The translations under genes were made by a program, and so were the position numbers. Source: Salimicrobium halophilum (GTDB taxonomy: Bacteria > Bacillota > Bacilli > Bacillales > Halobacillaceae). Taken from it: a DNA stretch of 64,000 bases. Below are positions 50,600 through 59,054 of the stretch, piece after piece (the stretch's first letter is position 1; every line of letters starts with the position of its first letter). The stretch lies in NCBI RefSeq assembly GCF_900100295.1, contig NZ_FNEV01000006.1, forward strand, positions 1 through 64,000, in the 5' to 3' direction. Under the pieces are notes generated by a model. It did no database searches and had not been told where the DNA came from. It worked only from the letters and a program-made list of their open reading frames with translations.

Positions 50600-51216
50600 A
50601 AGTCATCCATGAAATTATATAAATGCTCTCTGGTTGTCATGTTCTGGTTACACTTAATGCTATCTTTACATACATAATTCCCTTTTCTCCTGAATTCGGT
50701 CGTGTCAGTTACGAACAACCCCACGTGCTCATGTTCGTGACAAATGGAGCAGATATTCTTCTGACCCGTGTACGTAAACGACCCTTCCATACCGACAAGT
50801 TCCCCGTCTCTGTAAGTCACGATGAATTTACGATCAAGACCCGGGTCGAACCAGCTCAGATAAGTCATATCACGGGCATCCACATTTTTCCCCAGTACAG
50901 GTGGTTTCACTTTCAATAGGTATGGAAATAATCCCTTCACCTCTTCATCGGAAGGCATCCGGAACGATTGGACAAGCGGCAGGATTCTCGCGTAGAACAT
51001 CTCTGCATCCGTCCGGTCCTCAAGGTACGTAATACCTTCAAGAACGCGCTGCTGAAGCTCGGTCAGCCCTTCGAAAACGCTCGACATCTTATCTCTCGCC
51101 ATCGCCTGGACGGTTTGAACCATTTCTTTGTCATTGATCAGCGCATTTGTCTGCACAATGTGACCGACTTGTTTCTGTATATAATGAAATTGATCACTTC
51201 GGATAAATGCTTCCAT
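50590..51216 (-). CDS. FusB/FusC-type EF-G-binding protein
   Basis: The start ATG 51216 follows GGGGCATGGG, giving 208 residues; the frame to 51339 has no ribosome site. The C-terminal zinc finger of FusB proteins is complete: CSICHEHEHVGLFVTDTTE and YVCKDSIKCNQNM. The N-terminal helical domain (LYFARIL-like MFYARILPLVQSFRMPSDEE) fits. FusB-family proteins bind EF-G and free it from fusidic acid-stalled ribosomes; in environmental Bacilli they may serve ribosome rescue rather than resistance. Confidence 0.85.
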   Translation of the reverse strand: MEAFIRSDQFHYIQKQVGHIVQTNALINDKEMVQTVQAMARDKMSSVFEGLTELQQRVLEGITYLEDRTDAEMFYARILPLVQSFRMPSDEEVKGLFPYLLKVKPPVLGKNVDARDMTYLSWFDPGLDRKFIVTYRDGELVGMEGSFTYTGQKNICSICHEHEHVGLFVTDTTEFRRKGNYVCKDSIKCNQNMTTREHLYNFMDDLKR

Positions 51217-51407
51217 TACCCATGCCCCTTTCTGGAAATATATGAACGGTTGTCCAACCATGTCAAAACGCAATTTACTTATTAAAAGAATAACACGTTT
51301 CACTAATATGTACGTAACTAAGCGCTTGCGCCCCGGCATCCATGAGCACTTTATAAGACCAGTTCTCCGTTCGGTGATACACTATGCTATGGAAAAGGAG
51401 GAATTCC

Positions 51408-52508
51408 ATGTTTGAACCTTATACATTGCCTTCGGGCGCAGAACTCAACAACCGGTTGTTACTCGCTCCGATGACGAATTTCCTGTCGGAAGACGATGGC
51501 CGGGTATCTGATAAAGAATTGAACTATTATAAACGAAGATCCAAAGGACTCGGCGCAGTCATCACAGCTTGTGCCAACGTGAATGCACAGGGGAAAGGTT
51601 TCGACGGGGAAATCGGCGTAGACCGGGACGAACTGATTCCAGGATTGAAGCAACTGGCGGATGTCATCCATGGTGAAGGAACCAAAGCGATTCTTCAGAT
51701 TTATCACGGGGGACGGATGTGTCCACCTCACCTTGTTCCGGAGGAGACGCCCGTCTCAGCAAGTGCGGTTGCAGCTGAAAGAGAAGGAGCTGTCACCCCA
51801 AGGGAAATGACAGACGACGAAATCGTACAAACCATCGAAGACTTCAAGCAAGCTACAAGAAGAGCCATTGAAGCCGGCTTCGACGGAGTAGAAATCCACG
51901 GAGCGAATACGTACTTGCTCCAGCAATTCTTCTCCCCTCACTCCAATCGTCGCACCGACAGATGGGGCGGAGATGTGTTCGAACGTATGAGATTTCCGCT
52001 CGCTATCGTGGATGCAGTAGAAGAAGCGGTGCAGGAGCATGCCTCTTCTCCATTCATTACGGGGTACCGCCTGTCACCGGAAGAACCTCATACACCCGGA
52101 ATCACTCTTGATGATACTCTGAAGTTCTCCAACGAACTGGCTAAGAAAGAACTCGATTATCTCCACATTTCTTTGCGTACTTTTCATCAGCCTTCCATCC
52201 GTGAAGAAGGAGGAACTTCGGTCATCCGTCAGATTCAGGACGAAGTAGGAAATCATATTCCTGTTATAGGTGTCGGTGCCCTTATGACGAAAGAAGACGT
52301 GGAACAGGCCCTTCAAACGGTCCCGCTGATCGCTCTTGGAAGAGAAATGCTGATTGACCCGGATTGGGCTGTGAAAGTGAAAGAAGGCCAGACCGATCAG
52401 ATAGCTATAGAGATGGACCATGAGTCTCAGGAGGAAGTCATGATCCCTGAACCGATGTGGACAAGAATCCTTAGTGTTCCAGGTTGGATTCCTCAAAAAA
52501 ACAAATGA
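51408..52508 (+). CDS. Old yellow enzyme family NADH:flavin oxidoreductase
   Basis: The start ATG 51408 follows AAAGGAGGAATTCC, giving 366 residues. This FMN TIM-barrel ene-reductase has LLLAPMTNFLSEDDGRVSD, ILQIYHGGRMCPP, AGFDGVEIHGANTYLLQQFF then SPHSNRRTDRWGG, and ALGREMLIDPDW. It reduces activated C=C bonds with NAD(P)H; substrates are often enones. It is a single-gene unit close to the acyl-CoA operon. Confidence 0.92.
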   Translation: MFEPYTLPSGAELNNRLLLAPMTNFLSEDDGRVSDKELNYYKRRSKGLGAVITACANVNAQGKGFDGEIGVDRDELIPGLKQLADVIHGEGTKAILQIYHGGRMCPPHLVPEETPVSASAVAAEREGAVTPREMTDDEIVQTIEDFKQATRRAIEAGFDGVEIHGANTYLLQQFFSPHSNRRTDRWGGDVFERMRFPLAIVDAVEEAVQEHASSPFITGYRLSPEEPHTPGITLDDTLKFSNELAKKELDYLHISLRTFHQPSIREEGGTSVIRQIQDEVGNHIPVIGVGALMTKEDVEQALQTVPLIALGREMLIDPDWAVKVKEGQTDQIAIEMDHESQEEVMIPEPMWTRILSVPGWIPQKNK

Positions 52509-52511
52509 CAC

Positions 52512-52546
52512 AAAAAGAAGAGCCACTTCGAAAGGGCTCTTCTTTT
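52512..52546. terminator. Terminator of OYE and thioredoxin-like genes
   Basis: AAAGAAGAGCC and GGGCTCTTCTTT form a stem with T-rich flanks on both sides. Confidence 0.85.
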
Positions 52547-52873
52547 TCATGCATTCATCGCATCCTGCAGTTTATTCAACTGATGATCGAGTTCTCCTAC
52601 CGGGACGAACCGGGCTTCCCGGATCAGTTCCCGACCTTCCGAATAAACGAGCACGACCGGGACCGTAAACACTTGGAATTCCCCGGAGATTTCAGGTATT
52701 TCAGAAGCATCCAGATGCACCGCTTTAATGTCAGGGTAACTTTCAAGCAGTTCTTCGACTTGTGGCTTCAACCCATGACAGACCGAGCAGGCCGGCTGCG
52801 AAATGTACACAAGAGACAGCTTTTCGTTATTGATGATTCGTCTTGCTTCTTCGAGATTATCCAGCTTTTCCAT
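52547..52873 (-). CDS. Thioredoxin-family protein, YtpP-like
   Basis: The 108-residue thioredoxin-fold protein has the redox motif QPACSVCHGLKP (Cys-Ser-Val-Cys) at about residues 29-32, the cis-proline TVPVVLVY and a family length. It resembles B. subtilis YtpP, a thioredoxin with a role in bacillithiol-linked reduction, which would agree with bshB2 in this window; that is inference. The ATG at 52873 follows GAGAGGTGAT. Confidence 0.85.
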   Translation of the reverse strand: MEKLDNLEEARRIINNEKLSLVYISQPACSVCHGLKPQVEELLESYPDIKAVHLDASEIPEISGEFQVFTVPVVLVYSEGRELIREARFVPVGELDHQLNKLQDAMNA

Positions 52874-52928
52874 CGTTTCATCACCTCTCTTTCTCTTTTT
52901 CCCGAATATCCGATATTTAATCTGATGG

Positions 52929-52957
52929 TTGATTTTTGAATCAGCTTCGTCTATAAT
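52929..52957 (+). promoter_or_regulatory. argS promoter
   Basis: TTGATT (52929-52934) and TATAAT (52952-52957) are 17 nt apart. Transcription would start near 52964, just before the T-box. Confidence 0.85.
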
Positions 52958-52964
52958 CCTGTTT

Positions 52965-53200
52965 AACCATATACTGCCTGTGATGAAGAGAGTACTTTCT
53001 TTTTTCTTTCAAAGCGATCCGGGGTCTGGTGTAAGCCTGGAAAAGAATCAGAGAGGAACCGGACTTCGGAGGTGCGGAAGTGAAATGAAGTAGCTTATCG
53101 CCGGGATGACCCCCGTTATCATACCAAAGTGGCCTTAAGGCTAGAAGAGTGGTACCGCGCGGCACCCCCACGTCTCTTTCGGACGTGGGGGTTTTTTGTG
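52965..53200 (+). ncRNA. T-box riboswitch of argS
   Basis: The leader has the stem I opening TGATGAAGAGAGTA, CCCGTTAT and the T-box proper AGAGTGGTACCGCG (53146-53159), followed by the terminator CCCCCACGTC with GACGTGGGGG and six Ts (53165-53197). Uncharged tRNA-Arg would favour the antiterminator. The specifier codon cannot be set with certainty; CGG followed by A (about 53075) is a candidate. Confidence 0.92.
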
Positions 53201-53223
53201 TACAAGAAAAAAGGAGTGTTTCC

Positions 53224-54843
53224 ATGGAAAAAGAAATCATCTCTCTCCAGCTCGCTCATCTGCTGGGAGAAAGTTTTAAGCAAAAGGATATTTATGATCA
53301 ACTCGAAAAACCGAAGTATAAAGATCACGGGGATGTGGCCTTCCCATGCTTTTCACTGGCCAAACACTTACGTACAAACCCTAAGCAAATTGCAGAAGAC
53401 CTGAGCAGCAAACTGGATCACCCTATTTTATCTAAATCGGAAGCAGTGCACGGGTATGTGAATATTTTTCTAGACCAAGATTTTATGACCGAACATATTC
53501 TGAGCCGGGTTCTTACAGAAGGGTACGGCTCTCATTCCTTCGGTCGTGGGGAAAACGTGGTTATTGACCTGTCCGCTCCGAATATTGCCAAACCTTTCTC
53601 GATGGGTCACCTGCGCTCCACCGTCATCGGCAATTCTCTGGCAAACCTTGCAGAAACATGTGGCTACACACCAGTGAAAATCAATTATATCGGCGATTAC
53701 GGAACCCAATTCGGTCATCTTCTGGCCGCTTATAAAAAATGGGGAGATGCTGAAGCTGTTCGTCAAGCTCCGTTGAAAGAGTTGTCTGAGATTTATGTGC
53801 GTTTCCATCATGAATCAGAAAGTGATCCTTCTTTGATCGAAGAGGGTCGTGAGTGGTTCAAACGTCTTGAGCAAGGGGATGAAGAAGCTCTGGCATTGTG
53901 GAAGTGGTTCCGGGAACTATCCCTCGAAAAGTTCCAGGACATCTATGACCAACTTGATGTATCCTTCGACCTGACCCGCGGAGAATCGTATTACAGTGAC
54001 AAAATGGAGACGACGATTTCTTTACTTGAAAGCAAAGGGTTGCTCGAGGAATCAGACGGGGCTCTTGTTGTGAAGCTGGATGAGTTCGACCTTCCTCCCT
54101 GCCTCATAGTAAAAAGCAATGGTACTACGACTTACGCGACGAGGGATGTCACTGCTGCCATCGACCGTTACCAATCCTACTCTTTTTCGAAGAGTTTATA
54201 TGTTGTCGGAAATGAGCAGACCCTTCACTTTCAACAGATCCGAAGAGTTCTCGAAAAAGCAGGTTTCGCCTGGGCTAATGACATGTATCACGTATCTTTC
54301 GGTATGATGCTGCAGGACGGAAAGAAAATGTCGACAAGGAAAGGCAGAACGATTCTGCTCGAAGACGTGCTCAAAGAAGCGGGGAACCGTGCCGGGGACA
54401 ACAAAATCGGAACAGGTGCCGTCCTGTTTCATGACTTGAAACATTACAGACAGAATGACGTGGAATTCTCTCTCGAAGACATGCTGACGTTCGAAGGGAT
54501 CACAGGTCCTTATCTCCAATACACCTATGCGAGAGCTTTATCTCTGCTCAATAAGACATCTTTTGAAAAGAAAACAGGGTTATCAGATCCCGGCGCCTGG
54601 GAGCTTGTGAAGCAGCTTCATGCCTTTCCGGATGAGACGGCGCGGGCTTTCCATGAATTCGACCCTTCGATTGTAGCGCGTTACCTTCTTGGATTAGCAA
54701 AATATTTCAACCAATATTATGCAGGGACGAAGATTCTTCAGGAAGATCAATTGGACGAACGTCTCACTCTTGTCTACGGCGTGACGCTCGTGCTCAAGGA
54801 AGGCCTTGGCATATTAGGTATCGAGGCAGTGGAAGAAATGTAA
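53224..54843 (+). CDS. argS: Arginyl-tRNA synthetase, T-box-controlled type
   Basis: The start ATG 53224 gives 539 residues. Class I motifs are intact: SAPNIAKPFSMGHLRSTVIG (the HIGH-like site) and GKKMSTRKGRTI (the KMSK site), with the DALR C-terminal domain (YLQYTYARALSLLNK). The N-terminal domain is short. A T-box leader directly upstream would raise expression when tRNA-Arg is uncharged. Some Bacilli have two ArgRS genes; the T-box and this shorter form suggest the second, arginine-responsive one. The main argS would then be elsewhere. Confidence 0.93.
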   Translation: MEKEIISLQLAHLLGESFKQKDIYDQLEKPKYKDHGDVAFPCFSLAKHLRTNPKQIAEDLSSKLDHPILSKSEAVHGYVNIFLDQDFMTEHILSRVLTEGYGSHSFGRGENVVIDLSAPNIAKPFSMGHLRSTVIGNSLANLAETCGYTPVKINYIGDYGTQFGHLLAAYKKWGDAEAVRQAPLKELSEIYVRFHHESESDPSLIEEGREWFKRLEQGDEEALALWKWFRELSLEKFQDIYDQLDVSFDLTRGESYYSDKMETTISLLESKGLLEESDGALVVKLDEFDLPPCLIVKSNGTTTYATRDVTAAIDRYQSYSFSKSLYVVGNEQTLHFQQIRRVLEKAGFAWANDMYHVSFGMMLQDGKKMSTRKGRTILLEDVLKEAGNRAGDNKIGTGAVLFHDLKHYRQNDVEFSLEDMLTFEGITGPYLQYTYARALSLLNKTSFEKKTGLSDPGAWELVKQLHAFPDETARAFHEFDPSIVARYLLGLAKYFNQYYAGTKILQEDQLDERLTLVYGVTLVLKEGLGILGIEAVEEM

Positions 54844-54913
54844 AAACGTTGCGTTCTCCCCTTCCACCTAGTATGTTGAAAGTAGAAGAACTTCTCTACG
54901 AAGGAGGAGCACA

Positions 54914-55144
54914 ATGTATCCACTTTATTATACGATTGCTATCATCATCTCTTTATTTGCGTTGATTGCCACCATTTCTATCGGCAGAAACATGATGAAA
55001 CAGGAACAAACACAGGATAGTGAAGAAGAATTGGAAAGCCTGAAAACGGAACCTGCCAAGAATACAAGCATACGACTTCTAAGTGTCATCTACACTATAA
55101 CCTTTGTCATTACAATCGCTCTTTTATGGATTTTTGTGTTTTAA
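54914..55144 (+). CDS. Small two-span membrane protein, 76 aa
   Basis: The protein has helix 1 (YYTIAIIISLFALIATISI), a charged middle (EQTQDSEEELESLKTEPAKN) and helix 2 (LLSVIYTITFVITIALLWIF). The ATG follows AAGGAGGAGC. It is small, with no known domain. It lies 70 bp after argS and before a bidirectional terminator. Function not recognised. Confidence 0.68.
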   Translation: MYPLYYTIAIIISLFALIATISIGRNMMKQEQTQDSEEELESLKTEPAKNTSIRLLSVIYTITFVITIALLWIFVF

Positions 55145-55147
55145 ACA

Positions 55148-55193
55148 AAAAAGTCAGGCATCTGCTCATCTCGGGCAAAGCCTGACTTTTTAT
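55148..55193. terminator. Bidirectional terminator
   Basis: AAAAAGTCAGGC pairs with GCCTGACTTTTT, with A- and T-runs. Confidence 0.9.
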
Positions 55194-55657
55194 TATTCCG
55201 CCGATTGTCCATACTCTTCCTCCGCCACACGTTTCACCCTGCGGACGAAATTCGTGACAGCCTGATCATTCGAAAATAGAATAAGGACCCGCAAATACCA
55301 GCGCCTCGGTCGATTCGAAGACAGATAAGTGAATTTCGTTTTCTCCTCTCCCATCTTTTCGAGAAGATAGGTGGCCTGGATATCGTAAACCCCGGCCAAC
55401 GTGTACGAATATGTTAAGCGTTTCTTCGATTCCTCGTCCTCGTGCTCAACTATGGTAACTTCATATTCTTCTGTCCGTTCTCCAACACCGTAGGACTGTC
55501 TGTATACATTCCCTACAGCCTCACCGGAAGAATGAATCATGCGATGTTCGACGATATTCGGCATGACTTTTTTCATTTGTTCCACGGATTGATCGAAGTA
55601 CTTCCAGACTTGTTCAATCGGAGCATCTATTTCAATCGTTTCAGACCAACGTTTCAT
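55193..55657 (-). CDS. SRPBCC superfamily protein
   Basis: The 154-residue START/Bet v1-like protein opens with WSETIEIDAPIEQVWKYFDQ, the usual first strand and helix of SRPBCC proteins, and includes KLTYSYTLAGVYDIQATYLL-like strands. A hydrophobic pocket for a ligand is expected. It overlaps the 3' end of eutH by 17 bp (ATG after GGGGAGACAGG), so it is in the same transcript. Ligand unknown. Confidence 0.85.
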   Translation of the reverse strand: MKRWSETIEIDAPIEQVWKYFDQSVEQMKKVMPNIVEHRMIHSSGEAVGNVYRQSYGVGERTEEYEVTIVEHEDEESKKRLTYSYTLAGVYDIQATYLLEKMGEEKTKFTYLSSNRPRRWYLRVLILFSNDQAVTNFVRRVKRVAEEEYGQSAE

Positions 55658-56747
55658 TTCCTGTCTCCCCTTCTTCCTTTTTGGTTACCAGCCATGCTAT
55701 ACCTACAGCGAGCATACCTGCACTCAATTTACCGATCAGCACCGGAATCACCATCTCTTTTTCTATTCCGGCAACAAACGCAATATGTGCCCCCAAAGCG
55801 AAAGCACCGCTCACGGCAAAGGCGGAATTGATCACTTTCCCCCGGGGCTTCATGTCTTTGATTGTCACAAGCATAGGAATATTGTGGGCGAGCGCAGCCA
55901 AGATGCCGGTCATCGCCGTTTTGTCCACTTTGATGATCGGTCTCATATAAGTGAATGGCTTGTCGAGCACCCGCTCTAAAAATGCGACGAGAGGAAAGGC
56001 CCCTGCCAGGGTGACTGTAATTTTTGCAACAATGATCGCCCCTTCTGACAGAGGAGCAAGCCCCTGGATCAAGGAAATGCCAAGCAACGTTTCCAGGGTG
56101 ATAGATACAAGTCCAATCGCAATGAGCACCTCTATCATTTTACCAAAGGCTGCGAAAAGACGGATGGTGATAGCTGTGAATAAACCAAGACCTATGGATA
56201 TGAGGACTGTGAGAAACAAGGAAGGAAGTAAGTTTATAAGCATCCAACCGAATGGATAGCCTGCTAGAAATCCTCCTGCGAAACAACCGATAGGAATTGT
56301 CGTGAACCCTATCAACACACCTTTCGCGAAGTAAGGATAATCCTGCTTATGCAACACAGCCAAAGCTACGGGTATCGTGAACACGACGGTAGGCCCCATC
56401 ATCGTACCCAGCAGCGACCAGGAAAACACCGCTGCCGCTTCACTCTCCGCCATCGACTCTGCCAGCGGATAGGCTCCGGTATCGATAGCAAGTAGCATCG
56501 AAGGAAACATTCCCGGATCAGCTCCAAGCCGCTCATACAGAGGAACAATCACCGGCTCCAGCCAATCAGCCAGCACCGGTGCAAAAGAAATGATACCGAT
56601 CATTGCGAGAGCAAGGGTACCCATCATTTGAAATGCTTCATAGAAACGATCTCCGAGACCGAGACGTTTATTCAATATGTAATAATCAGTAGCTCCAAGT
56701 ACCATAAACAGGCACATAGCCCCAATTACCCAATCGTTCAAAGACAC
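55641..56747 (-). CDS. eutH: EutH family ethanolamine transport protein
   Basis: The 368-residue membrane protein with about 10-11 helices matches EutH: AMCLFMVLGATDYYILNKRL, SMLLAIDTGAYPLAESMAES, SWSLLGTMMGPTVVFTIPVA and MTGILAALAHNIPMLVTIKD. EutH helps ethanolamine enter cells at low pH. No other eut genes are nearby, so any ethanolamine ammonia-lyase must be elsewhere or the carrier has another use. It is co-transcribed with an SRPBCC gene. Confidence 0.9.
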   Translation of the reverse strand: MSLNDWVIGAMCLFMVLGATDYYILNKRLGLGDRFYEAFQMMGTLALAMIGIISFAPVLADWLEPVIVPLYERLGADPGMFPSMLLAIDTGAYPLAESMAESEAAAVFSWSLLGTMMGPTVVFTIPVALAVLHKQDYPYFAKGVLIGFTTIPIGCFAGGFLAGYPFGWMLINLLPSLFLTVLISIGLGLFTAITIRLFAAFGKMIEVLIAIGLVSITLETLLGISLIQGLAPLSEGAIIVAKITVTLAGAFPLVAFLERVLDKPFTYMRPIIKVDKTAMTGILAALAHNIPMLVTIKDMKPRGKVINSAFAVSGAFALGAHIAFVAGIEKEMVIPVLIGKLSAGMLAVGIAWLVTKKEEGETGNETLV

Positions 56748-56786
56748 ACCCTCACCCCCACTTCATTTATTAGTATAGCAGAGAAT

Positions 56787-57085
56787 GAAAAGCGGAGTCA
56801 CCCCGCTTGGAAACCTCAGTCATAAGTAGACGGCCCTGGCTTTGGATGCCCTTGTCCAAAACAGGGGTGGCTACTTATATTACGGGCTTCTGGATGGTGC
56901 AACTAGACAGAATGAAAAGCGGAGTCACCCCGCTTAGAAACCTCAGTCATAAGTAGACTTGACTTCTTTTGGGTGCCCTTTCCCGAAAAAGTCGAGTCTA
57001 CTTATGGCTCGGGGTTTCTGGGTGATGCAGCTGGATCATGAAACAGGAAAAGTGGAACCATCCCGCTTCGAAGCCCGGAGCAAGT
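56787..57085 (+). repeat. Palindromic repeat array F: two full units and a left arm
   Basis: F1 is 56787-56908, F2 is 56914-57035 and a lone left arm is at 57047-57085. F2 pairs GTCACCC with GGGTGAT and CATAAGTAGACTTGACTT with AAGTCGAGTCTACTTATG. F1 pairs ATAAGTAG with CTACTTAT. Starts read GAAAAGCGGAGTCACCCCGC. Confidence 0.92.
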
Positions 57086-57456
57086 ATGCATTCCTCGATT
57101 ATCCTATTAATTTTGAGCGTAATCGTGTAAAACCACAGCAATAATCGAAGAATCCGACATGAAACAAGCGAATCTGATCAAAAGTGTTGCATTACTATTT
57201 TTTTAAAGTGATATAAGGCTAATCCCAAATGAAAAACACCTCAAAACAGCCACCCTTACAGGAAAAACACCCTTCGACTTCTTCGCCAACCATTCAGAAC
57301 ACTCCGAAACCGCACGAACGGTTCATTAAGTGCGAAACGGTGCGCTCACGGCAGAGCAACAAACCACGAACGGTCCATTCCATCAGAAATGAACCGCTCC
57401 CGCGATGGAACTTTCTCTGAACAGTCCAAACAATGATCCTCTGCCGACTTTGACCA
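57086..57456. repeat. Non-coding stretch with short CGGTTCATT-type repeats
   Basis: No convincing gene is seen. GAACGGTTCATT occurs at 57316-57327 and GAACGGTCCATT at 57368-57379, 52 bp apart; AATGAACCG at 57388-57396 is the inverse of the same core. GAAACGGTGCGC lies between. Confidence 0.5.
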
Positions 57457-57489
57457 ATAAAAAAACCCCGGCTCGATAGGCCGGAGTCT
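57457..57489 (-). terminator. Terminator of msrA
   Basis: On the minus strand GACTCCGGC pairs with GCCGGGGT, followed by seven Ts. Confidence 0.85.
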
Positions 57490-57960
57490 TTATACTGCGC
57501 TGCACGCAGCGCCATATTTTTTCACATATTGCTGATGATATTCTTCCGCTTCATAAAAGGTGGAAGCTGCTACTACTTCCGTCACAATCGGACGCTTGAA
57601 GATTTCTCTTCTGTTCCACTCGCCGATTTTCGAAACAGCCAGCTGTTTCTGGGCTTCGTTTGTATGGAAGATCACGGAACGATATTGATGTCCGATATCT
57701 TCGCCCTGACGGTTCACGGAAGTCGGGTCGTGAGCTTCAAGGAAATATTCTACAAGCTCTTCATACGTAATCACCTTCGGATCGAACTCGATGCGGATCG
57801 ATTCCGCGTGACCTGTCTTTCCTGTCTTCACTTGTTCATATGTCGGATTTTCAATAAACCCGCCTGTATATCCTACTGTCGTATCTGTTACTCCGTTAAG
57901 TCTTTCAAAGAATGCTTCTACTCCCCAGAAGCACCCTGCTCCAAAAATAGCTGTTGCCAT
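57490..57960 (-). CDS. msrA: Peptide methionine sulfoxide reductase MsrA
   Basis: The 156-residue enzyme reduces methionine-S-sulfoxide in proteins. The catalytic Cys is in the opening MATAIFGAGCFWGVEAFFER, with VGYTGG and HDPTSVNRQGEDIGHQYRS. A C-terminal Cys in KKYGAACSAV can resolve the sulfenic acid. A SAM-I riboswitch lies 70 bp upstream in the same transcript, which ties expression to methionine/SAM status. No msrB follows. Confidence 0.94.
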   Translation of the reverse strand: MATAIFGAGCFWGVEAFFERLNGVTDTTVGYTGGFIENPTYEQVKTGKTGHAESIRIEFDPKVITYEELVEYFLEAHDPTSVNRQGEDIGHQYRSVIFHTNEAQKQLAVSKIGEWNRREIFKRPIVTEVVAASTFYEAEEYHQQYVKKYGAACSAV

Positions 57961-58029
57961 CCTTCATCTATCCTTTCTTCCTAACTCCACTTCTATCGAG
58001 AGCTTAGACGACGGCCTAACAATCAAAAG

Positions 58030-58204
58030 CCCCCTCTTCTCATCCAAGAAGAGGGGGTCGACGTTATAATATCCGTACGATCCTCTCATCTTTTAGAGTG
58101 TGTACCACTCTACAGGAATTGGCACCGTTCGTACTGATGGTTACATCAGCAGGATGGTTGCCGGGCTTCAAAGGGCCAGTCCCTCCGCCTCTCTGGATAA
58201 GAAG
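58030..58204 (-). ncRNA. SAM-I riboswitch (S-box) with terminator, upstream of msrA
   Basis: On the minus strand CTTATCCAGAGAGGCGGAGG leads to GACTGGCCC, GAAGCCCGGCAACC and GGTGCCAATTCC, the SAM-I core. P1 pairs TCTTATC with GATGAGA (58084-58090). The expression platform is CCCCCTCTTCT with AGAAGAGGGGG (58057-58030) followed by CTTTT. SAM binding would favour the terminator. Confidence 0.95.
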
Positions 58205-58233
58205 TTTCGTTATTAATTTTTAAGTTATTTTCC

Positions 58234-58262
58234 ATAATACAACGAATGATTCTCAAAGTAAA
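58234..58262 (-). promoter_or_regulatory. msrA/S-box promoter
   Basis: On the minus strand TTTACT (58262-58257) and TATTAT (58239-58234) are 17 nt apart, directly before the riboswitch. Confidence 0.6.
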
Positions 58263-58384
58263 GAGAAAAACCTGAAAAATTTCAACCGATCAAAACAGGT
58301 TTCATGAGCCCTATTTACGTGTATTAAGAAAAGAGATTCTCAAACTTCTCTCCAATAACCAAGAAAAAGGAAGGATGACTACCT

Positions 58385-58870
58385 ATGTATGGTCTTGAAG
58401 ATAAAAGGAAGATCCTCAATGAATATATCGAAAAAGTCCCTGAAGAAGAAGCCGGAAAGAAACCTTCCGAAGATAAATGGTCGGTTCTGGAGATCCTCGA
58501 GCACCTCTATCTAATGGAAGGATTCATCGTCCAGAAGATCGATGAAGTCATTAAAAACGGAGACGTCAATACAGCTGAAACGAAACCTATTGAACGCACG
58601 ACTAATCGTTCCTATAAAGTCGAAGCGCCGGAAGCACTTCGTCCTAAAGGAACATTCTCTTCCCTTGAAGAAGCGAAGGACGGACTCAATAAGACGAGAG
58701 AAGCGACGACATTTCTTCTGCACAACAAATCGGAAGAAACGTTGCAGAGTTATTCCTTTCCCCACCCTTCCTTCGGCAACATGAATCTTGAACAGTGGGT
58801 CGAGTTCATCGGCTGGCACGAACTACGTCATCTCGATCAAATGAAAGAAGTCAGAGAGAAATCGGAGTAA
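58385..58870 (+). CDS. DinB family protein
   Basis: The 161-residue four-helix bundle of the DinB/YfiT group has the helix-1 His in SVLEILEHLYLMEGF and the paired His near the end in IGWHELRHLDQM, the usual metal-binding triad. It matches DUF664-like DinB proteins, which act as thiol- or metal-dependent enzymes of unknown substrate, some using bacillithiol. The ATG follows AAAAAGGAAGG. It is a single-gene unit with its own terminator. Confidence 0.88.
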   Translation: MYGLEDKRKILNEYIEKVPEEEAGKKPSEDKWSVLEILEHLYLMEGFIVQKIDEVIKNGDVNTAETKPIERTTNRSYKVEAPEALRPKGTFSSLEEAKDGLNKTREATTFLLHNKSEETLQSYSFPHPSFGNMNLEQWVEFIGWHELRHLDQMKEVREKSE

Positions 58871-58875
58871 TACGT

Positions 58876-58912
58876 CCAAATCCCCCATTTTTCCGGGGGA
58901 TTTTGCTATTTT
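58876..58912 (+). terminator. Terminator of the DinB gene
   Basis: AATCCCCC pairs with GGGGGATT, followed by a T-rich stretch. Confidence 0.8.
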
Positions 58913-58937
58913 AGTCGGCGATGGACCTCTTTAAGGT

Positions 58938-58965
58938 TTGACTGTAAAAAATATTCTGATAATAT
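58938..58965 (+). promoter_or_regulatory. ppc promoter
   Basis: TTGACT (58938-58943) and TAATAT (58960-58965) are 16 nt apart, 90 bp before the GTG start. Confidence 0.7.
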
Positions 58966-59054
58966 TATGAAAATACGAGACTTTTCCTTAATCGTCTCTC
59001 CCCTCCGAAATTTATCCACTATTAAAACTACAGAATGTACAGGAAGGTGAAATT

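Noticed and set aside
56959-57144. Plus-strand ORF of 61 codons
   Set aside because: It is made of repeat array F and flanking DNA, with no ribosome site.
57229-57420. Plus-strand ORF of 63 codons
   Set aside because: Low-complexity, basic and Pro/Thr-rich product with no ribosome site; it covers short repeats.
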